Shown: piece after piece, positions 47,541 to 57,418 of the stretch | How positions within the stretch are numbered: the first letter of the stretch is position 1 | Layout of the letters: each line of letters begins with the position of its first letter | From: an uncultured Glaciecola sp. | GTDB lineage: Bacteria > Pseudomonadota > Gammaproteobacteria > Enterobacterales > Alteromonadaceae | Length of the DNA: 64,000 nucleotides | NCBI GenBank assembly: GCA_937125395.1 | Contig: CAKZLI010000071.1 | Location: 1 to 64,000 of the forward strand | Direction of reading: 5' to 3' | Notes under the pieces: model-generated | Database searches by the model: none | Seen by the model: the letters and a program-made list of their open reading frames with translations, nothing else | Told to the model about the DNA's origin: nothing | Translations under genes and position numbers: made by a program

Positions 47541-48523
47541 TGACTAGCTTGAGCAAAATCGCAGTTACCCCTGGCGAACCGGCCGGGATAGGTCCTGACC
47601 TTATTGTACAGTTGGCTCATCAGCATTGGGATGCAGTATTAGTGATATATGCCGACAAGCAGATGCTTGCCGAACGCGCTCATTTACTCGATATTGCCTT
47701 AACGTTGATTGATTATACGGATCAAACAGAAAAAGCCCCTTTGGGTAGCTTGTATGTCAAACACATTGACTGTGCTGTACCTGTGGTGCCCGGCGTATTA
47801 TCACCTGACAATGGTAAATACGTTGTAGAAACACTCAAACAAGCGTGTGATGCTAATATGCGTCAGGATTTTGATGCTGTTGTGACAGGTCCTGTGCACA
47901 AAGGCATTATCAATGATGCAGGTATATCATTTAGCGGTCACACAGAGTATTTTGCGTCTCAATCTAATACCAATGATGTCGTAATGATGCTGTCAACTGA
48001 GGGTTTGCGTGTGACACTTGCCACTACGCATATTCCACTAGCGTATGTCGCTAAGGCCATTACTCAAGAACGAATCGATAAAGTAATTCATATCATTCAT
48101 ACCGATCTGACCTTAAAGTTTGGCATTGAGCAGCCACATATTTATGTCTGTGGCTTGAATCCACATGCAGGTGAAGATGGTCACTTAGGCCGTGAAGAAA
48201 TTGATATCATTATCCCTGCATTAAATAAATTACGTGAGGCCGGGATTAAGATCACAGGTCCATTACCTGCTGATACTATTTTTAATCCTAAGTATCTAGC
48301 CGATGCTGACACTGTATTGGCAATGTACCATGACCAAGGCTTACCTGTTTTAAAATACAAAGGGTTTGGTCAAGCGGTCAATATTACACTAGGCTTGCCT
48401 TTTATCCGTACCTCGGTAGACCATGGCACAGCCATCGATTTAGCTGGCAAAGGTGAAGCCGATCCAGGCAGCTTGCATCGTGCCATTTTAAAAGCAATCA
48501 AATTAGCAAATAGGCAACTATGA
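47540..48523 (+). CDS. pdxA: 4-hydroxythreonine-4-phosphate dehydrogenase PdxA
   Basis: 327 residues. N-terminal [13 protein letters not shown], zinc-ligand His residues in SGHTEYFA and in [15 protein letters not shown], and [15 protein letters not shown] are all present. It oxidises 4-hydroxythreonine phosphate for PdxJ in vitamin B6 synthesis. Start overlaps surA by one base; stop overlaps rsmA by four. Confidence 0.97.
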   Translation: MTSLSKIAVTPGEPAGIGPDLIVQLAHQHWDAVLVIYADKQMLAERAHLLDIALTLIDYTDQTEKAPLGSLYVKHIDCAVPVVPGVLSPDNGKYVVETLKQACDANMRQDFDAVVTGPVHKGIINDAGISFSGHTEYFASQSNTNDVVMMLSTEGLRVTLATTHIPLAYVAKAITQERIDKVIHIIHTDLTLKFGIEQPHIYVCGLNPHAGEDGHLGREEIDIIIPALNKLREAGIKITGPLPADTIFNPKYLADADTVLAMYHDQGLPVLKYKGFGQAVNITLGLPFIRTSVDHGTAIDLAGKGEADPGSLHRAILKAIKLANRQL

Positions 48524-49320
48524 GTAACGTACACTTAGGACATAAAGCACGAAAACGCTTTGGCCAAAACTTTTTAAATGACAATTACGTTATCGATCAA
48601 ATCGTCAGTGCGATTGCGCCGACTAACGACGATGTTATGGTTGAAATTGGACCCGGTTTAGGTGCATTAACTGAGCCGGTCTGTGAGATCATTGATCAAC
48701 TGACTGTCGTAGAATTGGATAGAGATCTGGCTAAGCGCCTGCGCCAACATCCTTTTATGTCAAGTAAATTGACCGTCATTGAAGCCGATGCATTGCAATA
48801 TGATTTTAGCGAACTGGCTAAGCAAGGTTCATTAAAAGTGTTCGGGAATTTACCCTACAATATCTCGACCCCGTTAATGTTCCACCTGTTCACGTTTACT
48901 AACCAAATTAAAGAAATGCACTTTATGTTGCAAAAAGAAGTCGTGAATCGCTTAGCAGCTCGACCTGGACATAAAAACTACGGCCGCTTATCGGTCATGG
49001 CGCAATATTATTGTACCGTCGTACCGGTGCTTGAAGTGCCGCCGCATGCATTCACCCCTGCACCCAAAGTAGATAGTGCAGTTGTCCGTTTGATCCCGCA
49101 CCAAACACCACCCGTGCAGGTTAATGATTTAAAAGCCCTTGAAAAAGTCACTGCAATGGCCTTCGGACAGCGGCGTAAAACGATCCGCAACAGTTTAAAA
49201 GCCGCGATATCGGTAGAAGATTTAGAAAGTATTGATATCAACCCAACGTGGCGAGCTGAAGGTTTGTCGCTGGCTCAATTTGCAGCCATTGCTAACAAAG
49301 CCACATTTACAGAAGCCTAA
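48520..49320 (+). CDS. rsmA: 16S rRNA dimethyladenosine transferase RsmA (KsgA)
   Basis: 266 residues. [10 protein letters not shown] start, AdoMet motif [11 protein letters not shown], catalytic NLPYNIST, and C-terminal [14 protein letters not shown]. It dimethylates A1518 and A1519 in helix 45 of 16S rRNA. ATGA overlap with pdxA; apaG follows after 2 bases. Confidence 0.97.
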   Translation: MSNVHLGHKARKRFGQNFLNDNYVIDQIVSAIAPTNDDVMVEIGPGLGALTEPVCEIIDQLTVVELDRDLAKRLRQHPFMSSKLTVIEADALQYDFSELAKQGSLKVFGNLPYNISTPLMFHLFTFTNQIKEMHFMLQKEVVNRLAARPGHKNYGRLSVMAQYYCTVVPVLEVPPHAFTPAPKVDSAVVRLIPHQTPPVQVNDLKALEKVTAMAFGQRRKTIRNSLKAAISVEDLESIDINPTWRAEGLSLAQFAAIANKATFTEA

Positions 49321-49322
49321 CA

Positions 49323-49700
49323 ATGCAAGAGACTCGTTCAATCACGTGTGATGTGATCACGCAATTTTTACCCGAACAATCGCTAGCCAGTGAAGACCGG
49401 TTTACGTTTGCGTATCAGATCACTATTACCAATACCGGCAGTGAAACGATGCAGCTACGCAATCGCTATTGGTTAATTACAGACGGTAATGGTGCTGAAC
49501 AAGAGGTGTCTGGTCCCGGTGTTATTGGTGAAGAACCAATACTTGCAAGTGGTGTGGCATTTACTTATACCAGCGGCGCGGTGTTAACCACCCCAGTAGG
49601 CACTATGCAAGGCCATTACGAATTTGAAAACAGGCATGGCGAATTACTCAAAGCTCCTATACCGTTATTTAGTCTCGCTGTTGCAAACGTAGTCAACTAA
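49323..49700 (+). CDS. apaG: ApaG family protein
   Basis: 125 residues. Fibronectin-like beta sandwich with FTFAYQITITNTGSETMQLRNRYW and the GXGXXG-like VSGPGVIGEEPILASG loop; this block is diagnostic. Biochemical role not settled; linked to magnesium and cobalt transport and Ap4A effects in enterics. Eight bases before apaH. Confidence 0.96.
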   Translation: MQETRSITCDVITQFLPEQSLASEDRFTFAYQITITNTGSETMQLRNRYWLITDGNGAEQEVSGPGVIGEEPILASGVAFTYTSGAVLTTPVGTMQGHYEFENRHGELLKAPIPLFSLAVANVVN

Positions 49701-49708
49701 GCACAACC

Positions 49709-50515
49709 ATGACCGATTATGTAGTAGGTGATATCCAAGGTTGTTACGCCGGTCTTAAACAGCTGTTACACACAATTGACTTCAACCCCAGCAAAGATCA
49801 TCTCTATGCCGTTGGCGACTTAGTCGCAAGAGGAGAGGATTCTCTTGGCGTTATCCAACTTTGTTATGGACTTGGTGACAGTTTTACTAGTGTTTTAGGT
49901 AACCACGACCTGCATCTACTCGCGATCCATCATGGATTAAAAAAAGCCAAACCCAGCGATAACTTAGATGCTTTGCTCAATCACAAGCACATTAATAAAT
50001 ACATCGATTGGTTGCGTGCTTGGCCACTAGCGCATTGTTATAACAACAACACTTTGATAACCCATGCTGGCCTCTATCCAAGTTGGTCCATAGCACAAGC
50101 TAACATGATGTCTGATGAAATCCATGCGCAACTTATCCATAAAAAATACCCAAAATTATTGGCCAAAATGTATGGCAACCAACCGTATTCATGGCATAGC
50201 AACTTAGCTGGAATGGAACGCAACCGATTTATCATCAATGCGTTTACGCGAATGCGTTATGTGTCGACCCACGGCGCATTAGATTTTGCATCCAAAATGC
50301 ATCCAAATGACGCACCTAATACGGTTACGCCGTGGTTTGAACACTTTAACCCGCAGTTACGCCCACACCAGCAAGTGATTTTTGGGCATTGGGCGAGTTT
50401 GTTAGGGGTAACGCATCAAGCACAATTTATTGCACTTGATACCGGTTACGTATGGGGTAATAAAATGTCTTGTTTGAACTTAACTGACCACACTATCATC
50501 GCGGTCAACGCTTAA
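49709..50515 (+). CDS. apaH: Symmetrical diadenosine tetraphosphatase ApaH
   Basis: 268 residues. Metallophosphatase signatures GDIQGCYAGLKQLL, VGDLVARGEDS and LGNHDLHLL, and a later FGHWASL. It splits Ap4A into two ADP and can remove Np4 caps from RNA. Last gene of the plus-strand series; stops 5 bases from convergent lysC. Confidence 0.96.
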   Translation: MTDYVVGDIQGCYAGLKQLLHTIDFNPSKDHLYAVGDLVARGEDSLGVIQLCYGLGDSFTSVLGNHDLHLLAIHHGLKKAKPSDNLDALLNHKHINKYIDWLRAWPLAHCYNNNTLITHAGLYPSWSIAQANMMSDEIHAQLIHKKYPKLLAKMYGNQPYSWHSNLAGMERNRFIINAFTRMRYVSTHGALDFASKMHPNDAPNTVTPWFEHFNPQLRPHQQVIFGHWASLLGVTHQAQFIALDTGYVWGNKMSCLNLTDHTIIAVNA

Positions 50516-50520
50516 CTCGA

Positions 50521-51870
50521 CTATTCAAATAATACTCGGTGCAATTGTTTAACAACCTCTGTGCTGTCCTTCTCATTCACCAAAAACGACATGTTATGTG
50601 GATTAGCCCCAAAGCAAATCATCCGTAATTGATAATCAGTGACTGCGCTAAGTATTGTGCTACTTACACCAACGGATGTTTGCATATTATTGCCCACAAC
50701 AGTAATTAGATCAAAACCACGCTCTACCGTTACATCGCAGATATCTTGTAGCTCTACAATGGTTTCGCGATTGAGTCGCTCAGCAACCGAATTAGGTGGG
50801 TTGTCTAAGGTAAATGATACCGAGATCTCCGATGTCGTTACCAAATCAACACTCAGCTCATGTTTCGCTATAATTTCAAACACTTTAGCCAAAAAGCCTT
50901 GTGCATAGAGCATTTTGGGGGTTTTGACCGTCACCATGACTTGCTCTTTGCGACGGGTAATGGCACGGTAAGGTGGCTCAACCTCGCAATCACGTACAAT
51001 GATAGTGCCGCCTTTTTCAGGCTCTTTGGATGATCCCACAAACACTTTAATGTCTTGGCGTAAGGCCGGCTCCATGGTTGCTGGATGCAATACTTTGGCA
51101 CCGAAGGTCGCCATTTCGGCCGCTTCTTCAAAACTCAGTTCAGGTAAGGGTTTGGCTTTATCGGTGATACGCGGATCAGTAGTATAAACACCTATCACAT
51201 CCGTCCATATTTGGCATAACTGTGCACCGAGCGCTTCAGCTAACAATGCCGCAGTAAAATCTGAACCACCGCGGCCCAGTGTCGTCGTGCGACCTTGATC
51301 ATCTGCACCTACGAATCCTTGAGTAACTTGAACATGAGAGGCTAGTTTGGGTGCTAAATGGGTTTTGGCTAAGGTTTTGATTTGTGCTAATTCAGGACTG
51401 GCTGCACCAAAATTAGAATCGGTACGCATGACCTCTTTAACATCAAATACTTCGGCTGATACCTGGTGGGCTTTTAACACATCAGTAAATAACAATGAAG
51501 ACAAACGCTCGCCCATAGATAACACTTGCTCTTTGAGCATATCATTGGTGCGTAACGAGGGTTGTTTCGCTAATAAGGATAATTCTGCCAGTAATGCGCT
51601 CAGCGCACTGCTGCGTTGCTCACATTGTGGTAAGTGTTTTTCAATTGCATATTGAATAGCTGCAATCGCATCGATGATATTATCAATTTGCGTTGCATCA
51701 AGCTCATCATGGCAGAGTGTCACCAGATGATTGGTCACCCCAGCAGACGCACTGACGACCACCACGCGGGTGTCACTTTGCTGAGCGATAATTGAGGCGC
51801 ACGCACTCATTGCTTGATAGTTGGCAACGCTGGTACCACCAAATTTGGCAATCGTTAAAGCTGAATTCAT
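50521..51870 (-). CDS. lysC: Aspartate kinase, LysC type
   Basis: 449 residues, monofunctional. Kinase start IAKFGGTSVANYQ, TTLGRGGSDFTAALLA for ATP binding, and two C-terminal ACT domains (about 310-449, VTVKTPKMLYAQGFLAKVFE). Length and the FTLDNP region agree with lysine-inhibited LysC rather than ThrA or MetL, which have a fused dehydrogenase. It starts the aspartate family and also supplies the aspartate semialdehyde used by carboxynorspermidine synthase. Its leader contains a hairpin but is too short for a full lysine riboswitch. Confidence 0.94.
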   Translation of the reverse strand: MNSALTIAKFGGTSVANYQAMSACASIIAQQSDTRVVVVSASAGVTNHLVTLCHDELDATQIDNIIDAIAAIQYAIEKHLPQCEQRSSALSALLAELSLLAKQPSLRTNDMLKEQVLSMGERLSSLLFTDVLKAHQVSAEVFDVKEVMRTDSNFGAASPELAQIKTLAKTHLAPKLASHVQVTQGFVGADDQGRTTTLGRGGSDFTAALLAEALGAQLCQIWTDVIGVYTTDPRITDKAKPLPELSFEEAAEMATFGAKVLHPATMEPALRQDIKVFVGSSKEPEKGGTIIVRDCEVEPPYRAITRRKEQVMVTVKTPKMLYAQGFLAKVFEIIAKHELSVDLVTTSEISVSFTLDNPPNSVAERLNRETIVELQDICDVTVERGFDLITVVGNNMQTSVGVSSTILSAVTDYQLRMICFGANPHNMSFLVNEKDSTEVVKQLHRVLFE

Positions 51871-51890
51871 GTTGTGTGTTTTCCGTAAAA

Positions 51891-51926
51891 ATTGAGTCGA
51901 ATCTGTCGCGGTGCTTGTTACTCAAT
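51891..51926 (-). promoter_or_regulatory. Hairpin in the lysC leader
   Basis: ATTGAGT (51891-51897) pairs with ACTCAAT (51920-51926) around a 22-base loop, about 20 bases before the lysC start. A minus-strand -35-like TTGTCA lies near 51955-51960. The whole gap (51871-51987) is 117 bases, shorter than the roughly 170-base lysine riboswitch aptamer, so another control or none is likely. Confidence 0.3.
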
Positions 51927-51987
51927 TCACCCCATTATTTATTTTTATTACTTTGACAATGGGCTAGAGAGACTAGTATAAAACGAT

Positions 51988-52497
51988 TTAGTTTTTAGGC
52001 ATAGCAGAAATAAACCTTACGCTGTCTCCAGCCTTAATTTTGTGCTGTGCAAACCAGCCAATATTCATCTCTATAGCATAGCGCACCGCAGCATTTGAAT
52101 GATGGGCTTGAAGTGTATGTGGCTGCATTTGTTCGATATTAATGATGATGCCTTGAGGATCAATATAAGCAACATCTAATGGGATATTGGTGTTTTTCAT
52201 CCACATGCCCACATATCGAGATTGTACAAAATCAAATAACATACCGCAGTTAGCACATAGCTCAGTGCGATACATTAACCCACGGGCGCGTTGTTGATCA
52301 TTGGCAGCAAACTCTAAGGTGTACACTTGATTGGCTAGTTTAACTTTGGCTTGCCCAAACGTCACACTGTCGACGCCAGCCGGGACATCCCCATTAGCTG
52401 CTGAGGTTGCAGCAGCATCAGGTAATGCACAGCTCAAGAGTAGACACATACTTAATAATACAATAGCACGAACGGGCAAAGTCACAGGGCGCCTCAA
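51988..52497 (-). CDS. Exported DUF192 protein
   Basis: 169 residues. Signal peptide with a possible lipobox LLLSC (Cys about 23). The DUF192 core is clear: QQRARGLMYRTELCANCGMLFDF-type block, then WMKNTNIPLDVAYID and IEQMQPHTLQAH, ending in IKAGDSVRF. Small beta fold of unknown function found in many bacteria and archaea. Alone between lysC and acnB. Confidence 0.88.
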   Translation of the reverse strand: MRRPVTLPVRAIVLLSMCLLLSCALPDAAATSAANGDVPAGVDSVTFGQAKVKLANQVYTLEFAANDQQRARGLMYRTELCANCGMLFDFVQSRYVGMWMKNTNIPLDVAYIDPQGIIINIEQMQPHTLQAHHSNAAVRYAIEMNIGWFAQHKIKAGDSVRFISAMPKN

Positions 52498-52530
52498 AGG
52501 GTTATTAGTTCACATATGTTAGATAATAAC

Positions 52531-52564
52531 AAAAAAGCCAACTAAGTATTACCTTAGTTGGCTT
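52531..52564 (-). terminator. Intrinsic terminator after acnB
   Basis: Perfect 11-base stem AGCCAACTAAG (52536-52546) / CTTAGTTGGCT (52553-52563), 6-base loop, followed on the minus strand by six T. It begins about 36 bases after the acnB stop. Confidence 0.92.
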
Positions 52565-52599
52565 CATATTTTACTGCTACTAATTACGGCTAATAGATA

Positions 52600-55206
52600 T
52601 TAAGCAATATTTAGTGCCGGAATGATCGACGCTTTAGCTTTTTCTTCAGCAGCTTTGAACGACTCAATACGGTCGAAGTTTAAGTATTTATACACTTCAC
52701 CTGCCATTGAATCGATCTTAGAGGCATATTCCATGTATTCTGCTGCTGTTGGGATCTTACCAACAATCGCACCTACTGCTGCCATTTCAGCAGAGCATAA
52801 GTATACATTTGCACCATCACCTAAACGGTTAGGGAAGTTACGAGTAGACGTCGATAACACTGTTGCACCAGCAAGTACTCGTGCTTGGTTACCCATGCAT
52901 AATGAACAACCTGGCATTTCAGTTCGCACACCAGCGCGTCCATAAATGTTATAGAAACCTTCTTCCATTAAGACTGCTTTGTCCATCTTAGTCGGAGGAG
53001 ACATCCATAAACGAGTGGGTAACGTACCACCAAATTCTTCGAGTAATTTACCTGCTGCCCGGAAATGACCAATGTTAGTCATACATGAACCGATGAATAC
53101 TTCATCAATCTTGTCACCCGCAACGTCTGATAATGTTTTGGCATCATCTGGATCATTTGGACAACATAAGATTGGCTCTTTAATGTCAGCTAGATCAATT
53201 TCAATTACTTCTGCGTACTCAGCATCGGCATCAGCTTGCATTAAGTCTGGCTGTGCTAACCATTCTTCCATCTTGCGTGCACGACGCTCTAATGTACGAG
53301 GATCACCGTAACCTTCAGCAATCATCCAACGTAACATGGTGATGTTCGAGGTTAAGTATTCTGCAATAGATTCATCAGATAGCTTAATCGTACAACCTGC
53401 TGCTGAACGCTCAGCAGATGCATCTGATAATTCAAACGCTTGCTCAACGGTTAAGTCAGTCAATCCTTCAATCTCTAAGATACGACCAGAGAATGCGTTG
53501 ATTTTGCCTTTCTTAGCAACGGTTAATAGTCCTTGCTTGATACCATATAAAGGAATGGCATGAACAAGGTCACGTAATGTGATACCTGGTTGCATTTCAC
53601 CTTTAAAACGTACCAAAATCGACTCAGGCATATCCAATGGCATGACACCAGTTGCCGCTGCGAATGCAACTAAACCAGATCCAGCTGGGAATGAAATACC
53701 CATAGGGAAACGCGTATGTGAATCACCACCTGTACCGACAGTATCGGGTAACAACATGCGGTTTAACCATGAGTGAATGATACCGTCACCTGGACGTAGT
53801 GATACACCACCACGATTCATCATAAAATCAGGTAATGTGTGCTGTGTATCGATATCAACAGGCTTAGGATAAGCGGCTGTGTGACAGAACGATTGCATGG
53901 TCAAATCCGCAGAGAAACCTAAACAAGCGAGATCTTTAAGTTCATCACGCGTCATTGGACCGGTCGTATCTTGCGAACCAACGGTTGTCATCTTAGGTTC
54001 ACAATATGTACCAGGGCGAATACCCTCAACACCACATGCTCTACCCACCATTTTTTGGGCTAAGGTATAACCTTTATTAGATGTAATGGGTTGTTCTGGC
54101 TTACGGAATAAATCCGCTGCGCCTAAACCTAATGACTCACGTGCTTTGTCTGTCAAACCACGACCGATGATGAGGTTGATACGGCCACCGGCACGCACTT
54201 CATCTAATAATACGTCAGATTTGTATTCATATTCAGCGATAGTTTCGCCGTTTTTGGTGATTTTGCCTGTGAATGGATAAATCTCTATCACGTCACCCAT
54301 GTTCATTTGTTCAACATCGGATTCAAATACTAATGCACCGGCATCTTCCATCGTGTTGTAAAAAATCGGAGCCACTTTAGAACCGATACAAATACCACCA
54401 CCGCGTTTATTTGGTACACCTGGCAAGTCATCACCAAAGAACCACAATACAGAGTTTGTCGCTGATTTACGTGAAGAACCAGTACCGACAACATCACCGA
54501 CAAATGCGACTTCATGACCTTTGGCTTTTATCGCTTCGATTTGTGCTAAAGGACCGACTTCACCGTGCTTTTCAGGCTCTAAGCCATCACGTGTCATCTT
54601 GAATGCAGCTTTAGCATGTAATGGGATATCAGGACGTGACCATGCATCTGGTGCTGGTGATAAATCATCGGTGTTAGTTTCACCCGTGACTTTAAATACA
54701 GTCGCGGTGATTTTTTCTTGAAGGTCATCACGTGAAGTAAACCATTCTGCTTCAGCCCATGAATGCATGACGTCTGTTGCGAATTTATTACCCGCTTTGT
54801 GCTTTTCTTCCACATCGTGGAATGCATCAAACATCAACAAAGTGTGCTTTAATTCTTCAGCAGCCAATTCAGCTAACTCAGCATCATCTAACAAATCAAC
54901 TAGCGTGACGATGTTATATCCACCGTGCATGTTACCCAGTAACTGGACAGCAGCATCTTTGGAAATGAGTGGCGAAGTAACTTCACCCTTAACGATTGCA
55001 CTTAAAAAACCTGCTTTTACATATGCCGCTTCATCAACACCCGGAGGAACGCGGTCAGAAATCAGTTCGATTAAAAACGTTTCTTCACCTGCTGGTGGAT
55101 TTTTTAATAATTCAACTAAACCAGTAACTTGTTCTGGGTTAAGTGGCTTGGGTGGGATCCCCTCGGCAGCACGGGCTGCGACGTGTTCACGATATTCTAC
55201 TAACAC
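52600..55206 (-). CDS. acnB: Aconitate hydratase B
   Basis: 868 residues, E. coli AcnB length. N-terminal HEAT-like domain ([20 protein letters not shown]) precedes the swivel domain, the AcnB order. The 4Fe-4S cysteines are in [14 protein letters not shown] and CSLCMGNQ. It interconverts citrate and isocitrate in the TCA cycle; the apo form of AcnB binds mRNA under iron or oxidative stress. The isocitrate branch it feeds is controlled by AceK, also in this window. Confidence 0.97.
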   Translation of the reverse strand: MLVEYREHVAARAAEGIPPKPLNPEQVTGLVELLKNPPAGEETFLIELISDRVPPGVDEAAYVKAGFLSAIVKGEVTSPLISKDAAVQLLGNMHGGYNIVTLVDLLDDAELAELAAEELKHTLLMFDAFHDVEEKHKAGNKFATDVMHSWAEAEWFTSRDDLQEKITATVFKVTGETNTDDLSPAPDAWSRPDIPLHAKAAFKMTRDGLEPEKHGEVGPLAQIEAIKAKGHEVAFVGDVVGTGSSRKSATNSVLWFFGDDLPGVPNKRGGGICIGSKVAPIFYNTMEDAGALVFESDVEQMNMGDVIEIYPFTGKITKNGETIAEYEYKSDVLLDEVRAGGRINLIIGRGLTDKARESLGLGAADLFRKPEQPITSNKGYTLAQKMVGRACGVEGIRPGTYCEPKMTTVGSQDTTGPMTRDELKDLACLGFSADLTMQSFCHTAAYPKPVDIDTQHTLPDFMMNRGGVSLRPGDGIIHSWLNRMLLPDTVGTGGDSHTRFPMGISFPAGSGLVAFAAATGVMPLDMPESILVRFKGEMQPGITLRDLVHAIPLYGIKQGLLTVAKKGKINAFSGRILEIEGLTDLTVEQAFELSDASAERSAAGCTIKLSDESIAEYLTSNITMLRWMIAEGYGDPRTLERRARKMEEWLAQPDLMQADADAEYAEVIEIDLADIKEPILCCPNDPDDAKTLSDVAGDKIDEVFIGSCMTNIGHFRAAGKLLEEFGGTLPTRLWMSPPTKMDKAVLMEEGFYNIYGRAGVRTEMPGCSLCMGNQARVLAGATVLSTSTRNFPNRLGDGANVYLCSAEMAAVGAIVGKIPTAAEYMEYASKIDSMAGEVYKYLNFDRIESFKAAEEKAKASIIPALNIA

Positions 55207-55282
55207 GATGATGTCCTCTCTTCGTTGTGGTTTAACGTTTAATGATTTAGAACGCTAAAATTAAGTAATGTATAACCCTATT

Positions 55283-55310
55283 ATTATAGCGTTTACAGCG
55301 GAAAAAATGA
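55283..55310 (-). promoter_or_regulatory. Possible acnB promoter
   Basis: Consensus -10 TATAAT on the minus strand (55288-55283), about 80 bases before the acnB start, with a weak -35 TTCATT 17 bases upstream. The remaining gap to 55490 is AT-rich with no other assignable feature except the hairpin at 55452-55471. Confidence 0.45.
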
Positions 55311-55451
55311 ATATAGGACTGGTTTTGTTAAACAATACCGGCCATTCATCATAATGATATAAATTGATGCTGTTATATTTTTATCAATATAATACTTAAC
55401 ACTAATAGTAAACTATCTCTATAAATAACGGTAGTTTAATCATGCAGCACC

Positions 55452-55471
55452 GTTGCAGTAAATGCTGCAAC
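55452..55471 (-). other. Hairpin after the sugar dehydrogenase gene
   Basis: GTTGCAG-TAAATG-CTGCAAC, a perfect 7-base stem 20 bases after the stop of the minus-strand gene ending at 55491. No T-run follows, so at best a weak or Rho-linked terminator. Confidence 0.35.
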
Positions 55472-55490
55472 CCATCTCAGCCCACTAGCC

Positions 55491-56813
55491 TTACTGTAAC
55501 GGCTGAGTAATGACTTGTTTTAATTGTAATAATTGCCCCGAGTCTCCATCGGATAAAATCAGAATCTGCCCCGTTGACGTATGTGTAATATCCCGCAATC
55601 TTGGCGTCGCCGCTAATTCATTGAATTCTCTGGCATCGTTATTCAGTGATATCGGCGGCTTAATTCGGGTTTGATTAATTACCTGATCATCAGCGATCTG
55701 TACGATGTAAATCGCACGGTCTTTTAGACTGGTCACCATAAAATGCCCCTCTAATTCAGGAAACAACAAACCTTGATAATAACTCATCCCGGATGGTGCG
55801 ATGGATGGCGTCCAATTCACGATTGGATTGTGCATATCGGGATAGTCAGCAAACGGAGAAATTATTGCCCCTGAGTAATCAATTCCTTGCGTGACCACCG
55901 GCCAACCAAAATTTGCACCGGAGCGAATAAGATTAATTTCATCGCCACCAGCAGGGCCATGCTCATTTGACCATACCTGACCTGTATGATCGACTAATAA
56001 ACCTTGTGCGTTACGATGCCCCATTGAATAGACCCATGCAACAGCTGAGTTCTTAGCCGTATTCTGATCGGATGCCATGCCATAATATGGATTATCAGGC
56101 AGTGCTTGACCCTGCACATCAAAACGGAGCACTTTGCCTAATGGCGAATGAATATTCTGTGCTTGTTCTCGCCAATCAAAGCCGTCTCCCACTGTGAGCA
56201 AGATGCTGGCATCGGGTAACTGAGCCAATCGAGCCCCATAATGCACCGGCGTCGATTTTGTCTGAGGGACTGTAAATATTGATTGCTGCTGGGCAACAAC
56301 CCACAAATTCTGCGCGTCATTCCACTCCATATCAACCTGCACTACGGAGACAGCATTAGCTTCTTCAGTGCCTTTGGCATAAGTGAATAATAACTGTTTG
56401 TGAAATTCTGTCGAACTATCAAGAATCAATACATCCATCAATCCTCCCTGACCAGCAAGATATAATTGCGGTAACTCAAGACGGATAATTTGCTGCTGCA
56501 CACTGTTTTTGTCATAAAAAGGGGTAATAGGTGTCGTCACGATCAACTGCCCTGACAGCAAAGTGATCCATGCACGAGATTGGGCATCAGTTTTAATTGC
56601 CCAAGGCGCATTTAACTCCAATAAAACTGGGGTCAGAGTATATTGCATCGAGTCAATTGGTGGATTAGGTAAGAGCAGATCGTCAGATTGGGCTATGACA
56701 TTGTTCACTTGCAAACACGCCACGATCATCAACAAGACTAGCGCTTGTCTGCTATTTAAACGCATTTGATAGGGCGATGAGAGATGACTCATTGTGATGT
56801 TGGTGATTGACAC
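55491..56813 (-). CDS. PQQ-dependent sugar dehydrogenase, exported
   Basis: 440 residues from the GTG at 56813, which has AAGGA 7 bases upstream; ATGs at 56792 and 56765 would shorten the leader. Signal peptide around 25-42 (QALVLLMIVACLQVNNVIAQ). Six-bladed propeller of the soluble glucose/aldose dehydrogenase family (like E. coli YliI): GHRNAQGLLVDHTG, WSNEHGPAGGDEINLI and GANFGWPVV are the PQQ and calcium site blocks. Predicted to oxidise aldoses in the periplasm; the cofactor genes are not in this window. Confidence 0.9.
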   Translation of the reverse strand: MSITNITMSHLSSPYQMRLNSRQALVLLMIVACLQVNNVIAQSDDLLLPNPPIDSMQYTLTPVLLELNAPWAIKTDAQSRAWITLLSGQLIVTTPITPFYDKNSVQQQIIRLELPQLYLAGQGGLMDVLILDSSTEFHKQLLFTYAKGTEEANAVSVVQVDMEWNDAQNLWVVAQQQSIFTVPQTKSTPVHYGARLAQLPDASILLTVGDGFDWREQAQNIHSPLGKVLRFDVQGQALPDNPYYGMASDQNTAKNSAVAWVYSMGHRNAQGLLVDHTGQVWSNEHGPAGGDEINLIRSGANFGWPVVTQGIDYSGAIISPFADYPDMHNPIVNWTPSIAPSGMSYYQGLLFPELEGHFMVTSLKDRAIYIVQIADDQVINQTRIKPPISLNNDAREFNELAATPRLRDITHTSTGQILILSDGDSGQLLQLKQVITQPLQ

Positions 56814-56869
56814 AATCTTGTCCTTAACTATTATGTAATGCTGTCAGTAATTATAAGGATACACGCCAA

Positions 56870-57328
56870 ATGCAAAATATAACACAATGGCCATGGCGTA
56901 AATTTACATTAGCATGGTTTACGACCTTTACATTAGCCAGTATCTGCCACTCACAATTTAATATCTGGCAATTACAACAAGTCAATATTGTCATGCCATG
57001 GAGCGAACGCCTATCAATGACGGGGCAAGATTGGTTAGGTTTATTACCTACTTATGGCCTCATTCTACTAGTGGGTTTATTGTTAGCATGGTGGTTTAAT
57101 TTCTGCATCATACATTGGCTCAATACGCCTACCACGACCCAGCGTTGGTTTTATATCTTCAGCGGGGGGGCTGCGATTTTGACAATCCACACCGCGATGT
57201 ATCCGATTTTAAATGTTACCCTCATTGCAGGGGCGAGAGAATGGGGTCTTTACCTGCAAGTCATCTGCGGGATGATCGGGGGTGCTATTTATTACAGTGA
57301 TAACGCAATAGCAAAAAAAGAAATGTAA
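56870..57328 (+). CDS. Small integral membrane protein of unknown function
   Basis: 152 residues with four hydrophobic segments (about 15-30, 58-80, 95-113 and 122-140), rich in Trp. The N- and C-termini are both likely cytoplasmic. ATG has a ribosome site AAGGA, 11 bases upstream. No family recognised. Divergent from the sugar dehydrogenase and 90 bases before the acyl-CoA ligase. Confidence 0.7.
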   Translation: MQNITQWPWRKFTLAWFTTFTLASICHSQFNIWQLQQVNIVMPWSERLSMTGQDWLGLLPTYGLILLVGLLLAWWFNFCIIHWLNTPTTTQRWFYIFSGGAAILTIHTAMYPILNVTLIAGAREWGLYLQVICGMIGGAIYYSDNAIAKKEM

Positions 57329-57418
57329 AATCAATGTTAAATCGCACCACTCTCTGGCATTATTATTACCAACAATTATGTACTTATCTTAAAACAATAA
57401 CAGCAACAAGGGTGTCAT

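Noticed and set aside
51871..51987. Lysine riboswitch upstream of lysC
   Set aside because: The gap is shorter than the aptamer and only one simple hairpin is visible.
54767..55258. 163-residue plus-strand frame over the acnB 5' end
   Set aside because: Antisense to the conserved AcnB N-terminal domain.
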